A stretch of DNA of 7,805 nt from Myxococcales bacterium (GCA_020431135.1 JAGQIT010000803.1:1-7805); one strand, 5' to 3'. Positions 1-6,820 are shown, counted from the stretch's first letter. The notes: generated by a model not told the origin, from the letters alone. Translations and numbers: made by a program.

Positions 1-793
1 GGATGTTGAGCGAGAGCGTCGCCCAAAAGCCGACCATCGCCGTCAGCCCGGGGAGGAAGACCGAGACGATCCAGTCGAAGCCGGCGGCGCTCTCCTTGGC
101 CTCGAGGAGCTCGCTCGACCGCTGGAGGATCGGCACGAGGCCGCCGCCGTGGTCGACCGCCCACCACAGGAGCGCGACGCCGACGGCGAGGAGGAAGGGC
201 GCCGCCGCCTTCTCCATCCACTTGATCGACTCGGTGCCGCGCCAGACGAAGTAGACGTTGACGAGCCAGAAGGCGAGGAAGGTGATCCACGACGACGGCG
301 ACATCCCGAGGATCACCGCGCCGCCGCCGATCTCGAGCCAGCCCGGCCACAGCAGGGCGATCATCGCCGACATCGCCTCGCCGCCGATGTAGGTCTGGAT
401 GCCGAACCACCCGCAGGCGACGAGGGCGCGGGCGAGGCTCGGGATGTGGGCGCCGCGGATGCCGAAGGCCGCGCGGGCGAAGACCGGGAAGGGGATCCCG
501 TAGCGCGTGCCGGCGTGGCCGTTGAGGATCATCGGCACGAGCACGAGCATGTTGCCGAGGAGGATGGCGAGCATCGCCTGCCACCAGTTCATGCCGCTGC
601 GGATCAGATCGCCGGCGAGCATGTAGGTCGGGATGCACACGCTCATGCCGACCCAGAGGGCGGCGAGGTCCCAGCGGCCCCAGGTGCGCTCGCTGAGCTT
701 GGTCGGGTTGAGGCTCGGGTTGTCGAGCGCGGGGTCGCTTGGCGGCGAGGTCAGCTCGACGAGGTCGTCGGAGATGCGGGTCGTGGCGGGCAT
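1..793 (-). CDS. NCS1-family nucleobase/hydantoin-type permease, N-terminal part (3' end off the window)
   Basis: Proton- or sodium-coupled symporter of the inner membrane belonging to the nucleobase:cation symporter-1 family (Mhp1/PucI/CodB type). The visible 264 residues run from ATG at 793 to the window edge. An in-frame TGA at 815-817 makes this ATG the earliest possible start; no clear Shine-Dalgarno is seen. The N-terminal tail has the family's LNPTKLSERTWGRWDL-type sequence (about residues 28-43). Hydrophobic segments lie near residues 44-64, 70-91, 120-147, 163-184, 197-212 and 240-259. The block YGIPFPVFARAAFGIRG (98-114) and the motif ACGWFGIQTYIGG (126-138) are typical. W129 and Q133 align with the substrate-stacking Trp117 and Gln121 of Mhp1. 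The window stops at WATLSLNI, where the family normally continues PDFTR. Substrate (uracil, allantoin, hydantoin, cytosine or other) cannot be decided, because the rest of the binding site and any catabolic neighbours are outside the window. Confidence 0.92.
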   Translation of the reverse strand, partial: MPATTRISDDLVELTSPPSDPALDNPSLNPTKLSERTWGRWDLAALWVGMSVCIPTYMLAGDLIRSGMNWWQAMLAILLGNMLVLVPMILNGHAGTRYGIPFPVFARAAFGIRGAHIPSLARALVACGWFGIQTYIGGEAMSAMIALLWPGWLEIGGGAVILGMSPSSWITFLAFWLVNVYFVWRGTESIKWMEKAAAPFLLAVGVALLWWAVDHGGGLVPILQRSSELLEAKESAAGFDWIVSVFLPGLTAMVGFWATLSLNI

Positions 794-894
794 GGCGGGG
801 GCGGCGCGGTGCGCTCATCGTCGCCCGCGCGGCGCGATTTGGTCAATCGAGCGCCCAGAGGAGGTCTGCGCCGCGTCGCCGCGGAGGACGACGC
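794..894. other. Short GC-rich spacer between permease and DUF4184 gene
   Basis: About 100 bases between the restored stop of the DUF4184 gene and the permease ATG, both on the minus strand. I see no convincing -10 box, hairpin terminator or RBS. The two genes could be co-transcribed, but the sequence does not settle it. If the DUF4184 frameshift is real, translation would run on through this spacer to a TGA at 843-845. Confidence 0.4.
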
Positions 895-1622
895 TCAGGC
901 GGCGCCTCGCGGGGCGCTCGCGGCCGACACGAGCGCGAGCGCGGCGAGGGTGCCGACGAGGGCGCCGTCGATCGTCCGGACGATCCAGGTCCCGAGCTGC
1001 GACGCCCCGGCGATCCACGGGATGACGAGGGCGCCGGCGAGGCCGAGGAGAACGAGGCAGCGAGCGCCCGCGGATCGCTCGGCGGCGGCGCGGGGGCACG
1101 CGGGAGGCGGGCGACGCCGACTGCGACGACGAGGAGGCCGAGCGTCGTGCTCGCGTGCTGCAGCGCCCGGTAGAGCGGGAGCTCGCCGAGCAGCGGCAGC
1201 GAGACCGCCTCGCGCAGCGCCGGCGCGCGTGAGACGAACATCCCGCCGCCGTGGGTGAGGCCGTCCCAGAGCAGGTGGGTCGCCGCGCCGATCGCCGCGC
1301 TCGCCACGAGGACGAGGAGGGCGCGCCCCGGCGACCCCGAGGGCAGCGCGAGGAGGGGCGCGAGGCGGGCCGCGAGCGCCGGGGGGAGGGCGCGCAGCAG
1401 CGGTCTTCGACAGGCCACAACGGCGACCGTGACGACGAGCGCGATCGGCAGGTCAAAGACGAGGAGCCCGCGCCACGTGTGGCTGATCGTCGAGAGCAGC
1501 TCGAAGCGGAGGAAGTACTCGAAGTCCGGCGCCATCGCCCCGACGAGCAGCGCGAGGCCACACAGGCCGCGGCGACCGAGGAGGGGCCAGACAGCGGCCG
1601 CGTGCGCCGGAGTGAAGGGCAC
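895..1622 (-). CDS. DUF4184 family integral membrane protein, frameshifted near its C-terminus
   Basis: Membrane protein of the DUF4184 family, distantly reminiscent of YdjM-type membrane-bound metal-dependent hydrolases; biochemical role unknown. The GTG start at 1622 opens MPFTPAHAAAV, the family's characteristic N-terminus. Further conserved blocks are GAMAPDFEYF (residues 28-37), HTWRGLLVFDLP (48-59), ATHLLWDGLTH (114-124) and YRALQHASTTLG (151-162). H7, D32, H48, H115, D120 and H124 could form a metal site. Four to five hydrophobic segments are seen. After about residue 175 the frame turns into Pro/Ser/Arg-rich low-complexity sequence that would end at 843. The reading frame one base back, entered at the five-C run (plus-strand G 1092-1096), instead encodes CLVLLGLAGALVIPWIAG and GALVGTLAALALV followed by a TGA at 895-897. 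One added base gives a protein of about 242 residues. The break may be a sequencing/assembly error or a real mutation. The gene diverges from the ChaN-like gene. Confidence 0.8.
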
Positions 1623-1672
1623 GGGTGAGCAACGCTGGCGGCGGTCGGCGGTATTCCTGGGCGATCAGGGCC

Positions 1673-1678
1673 TATACT
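1673..1678 (+). promoter_or_regulatory. Candidate -10 box for the ChaN-like gene
   Basis: TATACT matches the sigma70 -10 consensus at five of six positions and stands out in otherwise GC-rich sequence. It lies 31 bases before the GTG start at 1710, leaving room for a short leader. The hexamer 17 bases upstream (1650-1655, GGTATT) is a poor -35, so this is a candidate only. The 87-bp gap also has to contain the promoter for the divergent DUF4184 gene, for which I see no clear hexamers. Confidence 0.4.
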
Positions 1679-1709
1679 GCCGCTCTCCACCACCTGCTCG
1701 GAGACCGCC

Positions 1710-2699
1710 GTGACGAAGAAGCCGCCGACCTCCCCCCGTCTCCTCGCCGTCATCGGCGGTCTGCGCCCGCTCGCGCGTCGTCGTCGCGGCGCCTGGCGGG
1801 CGCTCCTCGTCGCGCTCGCGCTCGCGGCCGCGCCGGCCTGCGCCACCAAGGCGAAGTCCGGCGAGGCCGCGTCGCCGACCGACGCGCCCGCGGTCGATCC
1901 GGAGGAGCACGCCTACTTCACGAGCGACGGCGGCGCGGGCTCCCTCGAGGCCTTCCTGACCGAGGTCGCGGACGTCGACTTCGTGGCGATCGGCGAGCTC
2001 CACTACCACCCGGTCGGCAGCCGCGTCGAGCTCGCGGTGCTCGAGGGGATGGCCGCGCAGGGCCGGCCGGTCGCCCTGGCGATGGAGTTCTTCGAGCGCG
2101 ACACGCAGGCGGCGGTCGACGCCTACCTCGCCGGCGAGATCGACCGCGCCGCGCTGATCGAGCGGACCAAGCGAGACGAGCGCTACGCCGCGACCCACGG
2201 CCCGCTGATCGACCTCTGCAAGGCGCAGGGGATCCCGGTGATCGCCGCCAACGCCCCGCGGCCGCTAGTCACCGCCTACCGCAAGTCGGGCATCGACGCG
2301 TACGAAGAGTGGCTGGCGACGCTCAGCGACGCCGACCGGGCGCTCCTCCCCCGCGCGTCGGAGGTCCGCGACGACGCGTTCAAGCGCCGCTTCATCGACT
2401 TCATGGGCCCGGAGCGCGGCCCGGCCTTCCTCAAGTCGATGGTCCTGTGGAACGACGCGATGGCCGAGGCCGCCGCCGACTTCCGCGAGGCCCACCCGGA
2501 CCGCCGCGTTCTCCTCGTCGTCGGCGGCTTCCACGTCGCCGGCAAGATCGGCCTCATCACCTCGTACCTCGAGCGCCGCCCCGACGATCGCGCGGCGGTC
2601 CTGCTGATGGATCAGGTCGAGGAGGGGCCCCTCGAGTTCACGGCCGACGACGCCGGCGAGGCCGACCTCCTGCTCAAGGTCCGGCCGGGCTCGGTGTAG
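1710..2699 (+). CDS. ChaN-like haem-binding-type lipoprotein (PF04187 family)
   Basis: Predicted envelope lipoprotein of the ChaN/Cofac_haem_bdg family; the Campylobacter jejuni member binds haem and has been linked to iron uptake. The 329-residue protein starts at GTG 1710, with GGAG at 1700-1703 six bases upstream. It has a long basic n-region (RRRR at 23-26), a hydrophobic core (about 30-41) and a weak lipobox APAC with the candidate lipidated Cys at 44. A Thr/Ala/Asp-rich linker follows to about residue 65. Family motifs appear in order: DFVAIGELHYHPVGS (90-104), LAMEFFER (123-130), AANAPRP (179-185), MVLWNDAMA (244-252) and VVGGFHVAGKIG (270-281). The stop is TAG at 2697-2699. It stands alone: the next gene begins 387 bp downstream, and the gene upstream is divergent. 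The family call is firm. Haem binding, and lipidation given the atypical lipobox, are inferred; a simple periplasmic form is possible. Confidence 0.88.
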   Translation: MTKKPPTSPRLLAVIGGLRPLARRRRGAWRALLVALALAAAPACATKAKSGEAASPTDAPAVDPEEHAYFTSDGGAGSLEAFLTEVADVDFVAIGELHYHPVGSRVELAVLEGMAAQGRPVALAMEFFERDTQAAVDAYLAGEIDRAALIERTKRDERYAATHGPLIDLCKAQGIPVIAANAPRPLVTAYRKSGIDAYEEWLATLSDADRALLPRASEVRDDAFKRRFIDFMGPERGPAFLKSMVLWNDAMAEAAADFREAHPDRRVLLVVGGFHVAGKIGLITSYLERRPDDRAAVLLMDQVEEGPLEFTADDAGEADLLLKVRPGSV

Positions 2700-3039
2700 C
2701 GGGCCTGGGCGCTCTGTCGGTCCCCGCCGTCCGTGGAGACGTCGGCAGAGATCCACGCCGCTGTCAGTTCGGGGCGGTGTGTGAAGTTAATTGCAGTTTT
2801 CTCTTGATGTCGAATTGCCGACCTACCGAGCTCGAACAAAGCGAACGGCGACCCGCAAGGTTGTATGTTTCGCAGACAAACAATTCCCCGTAGTTCCAGT
2901 CAAATAGTCATTGCGCGCGAACGCACATCCCCCCTAGAGTGGGTGTGAGGAAGGCGGGGTAGGTGCGGCGGAACGGCTCATTCGGCCAATTGGGGGCTGT
3001 CTGAGCGTCGGTGAGCAAGCTTCGACCGCGTGCTGTGTC

Positions 3040-3073
3040 GCGATTTGTGCGAGCGGCCGCGCTGTGAAATCGC
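3040..3073 (+). promoter_or_regulatory. Stem-loop in the leader, directly abutting the ribosome binding site
   Basis: GCGATTT (3040-3046) pairs perfectly with AAATCGC (3067-3073). Inside the loop AGCG (3052-3055) pairs with CGCT (3060-3063) around a GCCG tetraloop. The outer arm ends at the base just before the AGGAG at 3074-3078, so folding or protein binding here could affect translation of the cytochrome gene. A seven-base inverted repeat of this spacing can occur by chance in a region of this size, so a regulatory role is only a suggestion based on position. Confidence 0.3.
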
Positions 3074-3078
3074 AGGAG
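3074..3078 (+). promoter_or_regulatory. Shine-Dalgarno that fixes the start of the dihaem lipoprotein
   Basis: AGGAG lies eight bases before ATG 3087. It chooses this start over an in-frame upstream ATG at 3030, which has no RBS and would add 19 residues ahead of the signal peptide. Confidence 0.75.
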
Positions 3079-3086
3079 TGCGACGT

Positions 3087-5432
3087 ATGGCTATCAACAA
3101 TTATGAGCACCGAGGGCGGCCGCGCTGGATCTCCGCAGTGGCCCTTTTTCTGCCGATGATCGCGGCCGGCTGCTACAGCGGCGGCACGCCGTGGCAAGAC
3201 GACGGGGAGCCGGCCCCGGAGGCCGGCGAAGACCCCGAGCCCGGGCCCGGCGACGACCAGGCGGAGCCGCTCGACGGCCCCGGCGAGTGCGTCGACACCC
3301 GGACGTTCTTCGCCGAAGAGGTCTTCCGGCCGGTCCTGCAGGCCAAGTGCTACGCCTGCCACAACGCCAACGGCGCGGCCAAGAACACCGACTTCCTCCT
3401 CCAGGGCGACGACTTCCCGGGCTTCCTCGAGGTCAACTACAACACCCTGCAGAACATCTCGCGCCTCGAGATCGAGGGCAAGCCGCTCATCCTGCGCAAG
3501 CCGACGCTCGACGGCGTCGAGCACGGGGGCGGCCTGCGCTTCGAGATCGACAGCCCTGACTACAAGGTCATGGAGGAGATGATCGAGCTCTTCGACGCGC
3601 CGATCCACTGCGCGATCGACAAGGACATCGACGCCTTCTTCGCCGGCCTCGTGCTCCTCGACGAGCCGGCGACGCTGCGCAAGGCGTCGCTCCTCCTCGC
3701 CGGCCGCCTGCCGACCGCCGACGAGCTGACGATCGTCCGCGAGTACGGCGAGGAGGGCCTCGACCTGATGCTCGACGAGCTGATGAAGGAGGAGGCCTTC
3801 TACGGGCGGATCAAGGAGATCTACAACGATCGCTTGCTGACCGACTTCTTCCTCCCCGGGCGCAGCGCGCTCGAGGCGGTCGATCCCAAGCGCTTCCCGC
3901 AGGCGGCCGACATCTTCGCCAACGACACGCAGCGGCGCAACTGGGCCAACGACGCGATCGCCCGCGAGCCGCTCAACATCATCGAGAACGTCCTGCGCAA
4001 GAAGGCGCCGTTCACCGAGATCGTCACCGGCGACTACACGATGGTGAACCCGTACTCGGCCCAGGCCTACGGCCTGCCGATGGACGAGCTCGGCTTCGAG
4101 GATCCGGAGAACCCGAGCGAGTACATCGAGTACTCCTTCGAGGAGATCCCGCAGGCGGGCGTGATGACGACGACCGCCTTCCTCGCCCGCTACCCGAACA
4201 CGCCGACGAACCGCAACCGCGCGCGCTCGCGCTACGTCTTCGACTTCTTCCTCGGCGAGGACGTCCAGCAGCTCGCGGCCCGGCCGATCGACGTCAGCTC
4301 GGTCCAGGCGACCAACCCGACGCTCTTTGACCCGGCCTGCAACGTCTGCCACGACTTCATCGACCCGGTCGCGGGGGCCTTCCAGAACTACAGCTTCGAG
4401 GGCTGGTACCGCCCCGAGGCCTACGGCAACGGCTGGTACAGCGACATGGTCCCGCCGGGCTACGACGGCGAGGAGATCCTCGGCGAGGACAGCAACCGCG
4501 CCGTCCAGTGGCTCGCCGATCGCATCGTCGAGAACGACGGCTTCGCGCTCTCGGTCGTCTACACGATGTACGAGGGGCTGACCGGCGACAAGCCGCTCAA
4601 CCAGCCGCTCGACGCCAGCGACCCCGACTACCTCGCCAAGGTCCGGGCCTTCGACGCCCAGGACGCGAGCTTCAAGGAGATGGCGACGACCTTCCAGACG
4701 TCGGGCTACGACCTCCGCGAGCTCCTCAAGGCGATGGTCAAGTCGCCGTGGCTGCGGGCGATCGACGTCACCGGCGAGGTCGACCACGACCGCGAGGTCG
4801 AGCTCGCGACGATGGGCTCGGCGCGCTCGCTGTCGCCGGAGCTCCTCGACCTCAAGATCCGCGCGGCCGTCGGCTTCCCGTGGACGCGCGAGGGCGCCTC
4901 GGCGCTCCTCAGCAGCGCGAACTACAAGTTCTTCTACGGCGGCATCGACTCGATCAACGTCACGACGCGCCTCAAGCAGATCAACGGCGTGATGAACAAC
5001 ATCGCCGAGCGCATGGCCTCCGAGGTCGCGTGCAAGGCGACCGCCGCCGACCTCAGCCTGCCGGCGCACCAGCGGCTCCTCTTCCCCGAGGTCAGCCTCG
5101 AGGACGAACCGGAGGCCGGCGCCGGCGAGGCGGCGATCCGGGCGAACATCCAGCACCTCCACGCGCAGATCCTCGGCGAGGAGCTCGAGGCCGACGATCC
5201 CGAGATCGATCGCACCTACCAGCTCTTCACCGCGGTGCTCACCGAGGGCCGCCTCGGCCTCGCCGCCGAAGAGTACACCGTCACCTTGCCCGGGCCGTGC
5301 CAGGGCACCCTCAACCCCGTCAGCGGCGAGGAGATCCCGGACGGGATCATCGACGACCCGGACTACAAGGTCCGCGCGTGGATGTCCGTCCTCAGCTACC
5401 TCCTCGGGGACTACCGCTTCCTCTACGAGTAA
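3087..5432 (+). CDS. Dihaem cytochrome-type lipoprotein with Planctomycete-cytochrome (DUF1549/DUF1588-like) segments
   Basis: A 781-residue exported lipoprotein predicted to carry two covalently bound c-type haems; substrate and redox partner unknown. The signal peptide (hydrophobic about 14-27) ends in the lipobox AAGC with lipid Cys29. A flexible Asp/Glu/Pro/Gly tether follows (about 35-67). The first haem motif is CYACH (88-92) within VFRPVLQAKCYACHN, as in PSCyt1-type domains. LRKASLLLAGRLPTADEL (from about 197) resembles DUF1549. NIIENVLRKKAPF (297-309), GDYTMVNPYSAQAYG (315-329) and GVMTTTAFLARYPNTPTNRN (358-377) resemble DUF1592/DUF1588. The second haem motif CNVCH (418-422) sits in the DUF1588-like context CxxCHxFIDPVAGAFQNY. 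SGYDLRELLKAMVKSPWLRA (539-558) is DUF1585-like. Residues after about 570 I do not recognise; they include YGGIDSINVTTRL (617-629) and Cys649 and Cys738, which might form a disulfide. The exact Pfam architecture is uncertain because the motifs mix two related sets. It is first in an operon with the DUF1501 gene 24 nt downstream. Confidence 0.88.
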   Translation: MAINNYEHRGRPRWISAVALFLPMIAAGCYSGGTPWQDDGEPAPEAGEDPEPGPGDDQAEPLDGPGECVDTRTFFAEEVFRPVLQAKCYACHNANGAAKNTDFLLQGDDFPGFLEVNYNTLQNISRLEIEGKPLILRKPTLDGVEHGGGLRFEIDSPDYKVMEEMIELFDAPIHCAIDKDIDAFFAGLVLLDEPATLRKASLLLAGRLPTADELTIVREYGEEGLDLMLDELMKEEAFYGRIKEIYNDRLLTDFFLPGRSALEAVDPKRFPQAADIFANDTQRRNWANDAIAREPLNIIENVLRKKAPFTEIVTGDYTMVNPYSAQAYGLPMDELGFEDPENPSEYIEYSFEEIPQAGVMTTTAFLARYPNTPTNRNRARSRYVFDFFLGEDVQQLAARPIDVSSVQATNPTLFDPACNVCHDFIDPVAGAFQNYSFEGWYRPEAYGNGWYSDMVPPGYDGEEILGEDSNRAVQWLADRIVENDGFALSVVYTMYEGLTGDKPLNQPLDASDPDYLAKVRAFDAQDASFKEMATTFQTSGYDLRELLKAMVKSPWLRAIDVTGEVDHDREVELATMGSARSLSPELLDLKIRAAVGFPWTREGASALLSSANYKFFYGGIDSINVTTRLKQINGVMNNIAERMASEVACKATAADLSLPAHQRLLFPEVSLEDEPEAGAGEAAIRANIQHLHAQILGEELEADDPEIDRTYQLFTAVLTEGRLGLAAEEYTVTLPGPCQGTLNPVSGEEIPDGIIDDPDYKVRAWMSVLSYLLGDYRFLYE

Positions 5433-5443
5433 TCGCCGGAGAC

Positions 5444-5448
5444 AGGAG
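5444..5448 (+). promoter_or_regulatory. Shine-Dalgarno of the DUF1501 gene
   Basis: AGGAG lies eight bases before ATG 5457, inside the 24-nt gap after the cytochrome-gene stop. The same motif and spacing are found at the first gene, which supports a co-transcribed pair translated at similar strength and fixes the start just ahead of the twin-arginine motif. Confidence 0.7.
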
Positions 5449-5456
5449 ACAACGCC

Positions 5457-6749
5457 ATGGATCGTCGAGATTTCTTCAAGCTCGCCGGGATCGCCGGCCT
5501 CGCAGTCACCGGCCCCGGCATCCGCCAAGCGTGGGCGGACGAACAGAACCCCGAGCCGATGGAGCCGCCGGAGGACGAGAACCCCTACGGGCCGCTCTTC
5601 ATCCAGGTCCAGGCCGTCGGCGGCTGGGACCCCACGATGCTCTGTGATCCCAAGTACTCGCTCGGGACCACCTACGACGGCACCGGGACGACCGCGGGCA
5701 ACATCGCCTACACGCCCTTCGGGCAGCAGTGGACGACCTTCTTCGAGACCAACTACCAGCGCATGGTGGTGATCAACGGGGTCGACATCCAGACCAACAA
5801 CCATGACGCCGGCCGCCGGCACATGGCCAGCGGTCGCCTCGGCGAGGGGCACCCGAACCTCGCGGCGCTCGTCGCCGGCTTCCAGGCGCCGCACCTGCCG
5901 ATCGCCTTCCTCAGCTTCGGCGGCTACGAGGCGACGAGCGGCGTCGTCGCGCCGACCCGCGACATCGACCGCGACCGCCTCGCGGGGATCATCTACCCCG
6001 ATCGCCTGAACCCGGCCGGGGACCAGTCGGCGCTGTATCACAGCGAGAAGACCCGGGGGCTTATCGGCCTCGCCCGCGAGGCCCGGGCCAAGCGCATCCG
6101 CCAGCAGACCCAGCTGCCGAAGATCGGCCACAGCATGGACACGCTGCTGACGACGCGCCTCGGCTCCGGCCAGCTCCAGCGCCTCGAGGAGCTCATCCCG
6201 AACCTCGGGGCCAACGGCGAGGAGGCCCGCGTTCAGCTCGCGATCGCGGCCTACCGCGCCGGGGTCGGGACCGCCGTCAACTTCGCGCGCGGCGGCTTCG
6301 ACACCCACACCAGCCACGACAGCCGCCACGGCCAGGCGATGGGCGACCTCCTCAAGCTCGTCAACTTCATCTGGCAGCAGGTCGACGAGGCCGGCATCGC
6401 CCACCGCGTGGTCATGCTGATCACCTCGGACTTCGGGCGCACGCCGACCTACGGCGGCAACGGCTACAACGGCAACATGGGCAAGGACCACTGGCCGATC
6501 TCGTCGATGATCGTCGTCAGCGGGCTCAAGGAGTTCCAGGGCAACCGGACCGTCGGCTACACCGACACCGGCTTCTCCCCGGTCCCCCTCGACCCCGAGA
6601 CCCTGCTGCCCGCCGGTGAGGGGGTCGAGGGCGTCCGGATCCGTCCGGAGCACGTCCACCGCAACCTCCGCAACCTCGTCGGGATGTCGGGGCACGCGCT
6701 CGACCAGCGCTTCGCCCTCGTGCCGGAGCACGACCTCAAGCTCTTCTGA
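5457..6749 (+). CDS. DUF1501 family protein with Tat signal peptide
   Basis: A 430-residue protein of the DUF1501 family (PF07394), a branch of the alkaline phosphatase/sulfatase-like superfamily; substrate unknown. The N-terminus DRRDFFK (residues 2-8) is a twin-arginine motif, followed by a weakly hydrophobic stretch and a likely cleavage site AWA|DE after residue 27, so it should be exported folded by Tat. A Pro/Glu-rich spacer follows (28-45). Family motifs in order are VGGWDPTMLCDPK (54-66), NNHDAGRRHMASG (114-126), ARGGFDTHTSHDSRHG (277-292), ITSDFGRTP (322-330) and GKDHWP (342-347). D58, D282, H284, D325 and H345 are plausible metal-site residues by analogy with the superfamily. No lipobox or membrane anchor is seen, so it should be soluble in the periplasm. 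It is in the same operon as the dihaem lipoprotein, which suggests a joint function. The family call is firm; catalytic activity is inference. Confidence 0.92.
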   Translation: MDRRDFFKLAGIAGLAVTGPGIRQAWADEQNPEPMEPPEDENPYGPLFIQVQAVGGWDPTMLCDPKYSLGTTYDGTGTTAGNIAYTPFGQQWTTFFETNYQRMVVINGVDIQTNNHDAGRRHMASGRLGEGHPNLAALVAGFQAPHLPIAFLSFGGYEATSGVVAPTRDIDRDRLAGIIYPDRLNPAGDQSALYHSEKTRGLIGLAREARAKRIRQQTQLPKIGHSMDTLLTTRLGSGQLQRLEELIPNLGANGEEARVQLAIAAYRAGVGTAVNFARGGFDTHTSHDSRHGQAMGDLLKLVNFIWQQVDEAGIAHRVVMLITSDFGRTPTYGGNGYNGNMGKDHWPISSMIVVSGLKEFQGNRTVGYTDTGFSPVPLDPETLLPAGEGVEGVRIRPEHVHRNLRNLVGMSGHALDQRFALVPEHDLKLF

Positions 6750-6776
6750 GCCTGGCCGCGAGGTCCGCGAGAGAAC

Positions 6777-6820
6777 AGGAGAGGCGGCGCCTTCGGGGCG
6801 CCGCCTCTCTTCTCTTTCTA
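6777..6820 (+). terminator. Intrinsic terminator of the dihaem/DUF1501 operon
   Basis: A perfect 13-bp GC-rich stem (6779-6791 with 6797-6809) encloses a TTCGG loop and is followed by TTCTCTTTCT (6810-6819). It begins 28 bases after the DUF1501 stop. A G-U and an A-T pair can extend the stem by two. The minus-strand side has no T-run, so it should act only on plus-strand transcription. Confidence 0.88.

Larger units (their letters stand above)
2700..3086. other. 387-bp intergenic region, AT-richer than its surroundings
   Basis: No credible gene is seen here. The stretch from about 2780 to 2920 is visibly richer in A and T than the flanking genes, as expected of a promoter region for the downstream operon. 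A short inverted repeat (CGTGGA 2732-2737 with TCCACG 2752-2757) follows the ChaN-like gene but has no T-run, so it is a doubtful terminator. TTGCGC (2911-2916) and TAGAGT (2935-2940), 18 bases apart, are a weak sigma70-like pair. An eight-base palindrome CCAATTGG lies at 2986-2993. The last 34 bases before the RBS form the stem-loop listed separately. Confidence 0.6.

Noticed and set aside
149..1258. Open frame of about 370 codons on the plus strand
   Set aside because: Its product is Arg/Ala/Glu/Asp-rich and low in complexity. The opposite strand encodes a recognisable NCS1 permease and DUF4184 protein over the same bases.
815..1849. Minus-strand frame of about 344 codons overlapping the DUF4184 and ChaN-like genes
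   Set aside because: It is Arg/Ser/Ala low-complexity sequence throughout, overlaps two recognisable genes in other frames, and its C-terminal part does not supply the missing DUF4184 helices.
1625..2893. Plus-strand frame of about 422 codons across the ChaN-like gene
   Set aside because: It is an out-of-frame, Arg/Pro/Gly-rich shadow of the ChaN-like coding sequence; no motif is recognised.
2986..2993. CCAATTGG palindrome as a possible operator
   Set aside because: It is a single eight-base palindrome with no second copy and no extended symmetry; this is expected by chance.
2970..3004. ECF-sigma-like GGAAC (2970-2974) and TCTGA (3000-3004)
   Set aside because: The gap between the two elements is about seven bases too long for a functional ECF promoter.
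3030..3086. Upstream ATG that would lengthen the dihaem lipoprotein by 19 residues
   Set aside because: It has no Shine-Dalgarno and would put extra polar residues before the signal peptide. ATG 3087 has AGGAG at ideal spacing.
2934..6731. A 1265-codon open frame on the minus strand running antisense through both operon genes
   Set aside because: It is a composition shadow. The two real genes are in the same frame, so one antisense frame stays open across both. Its translation is repetitive Val/Leu/Arg/Glu/Asp sequence without any recognisable domain, while the plus strand has RBSs, signal peptides and family motifs.
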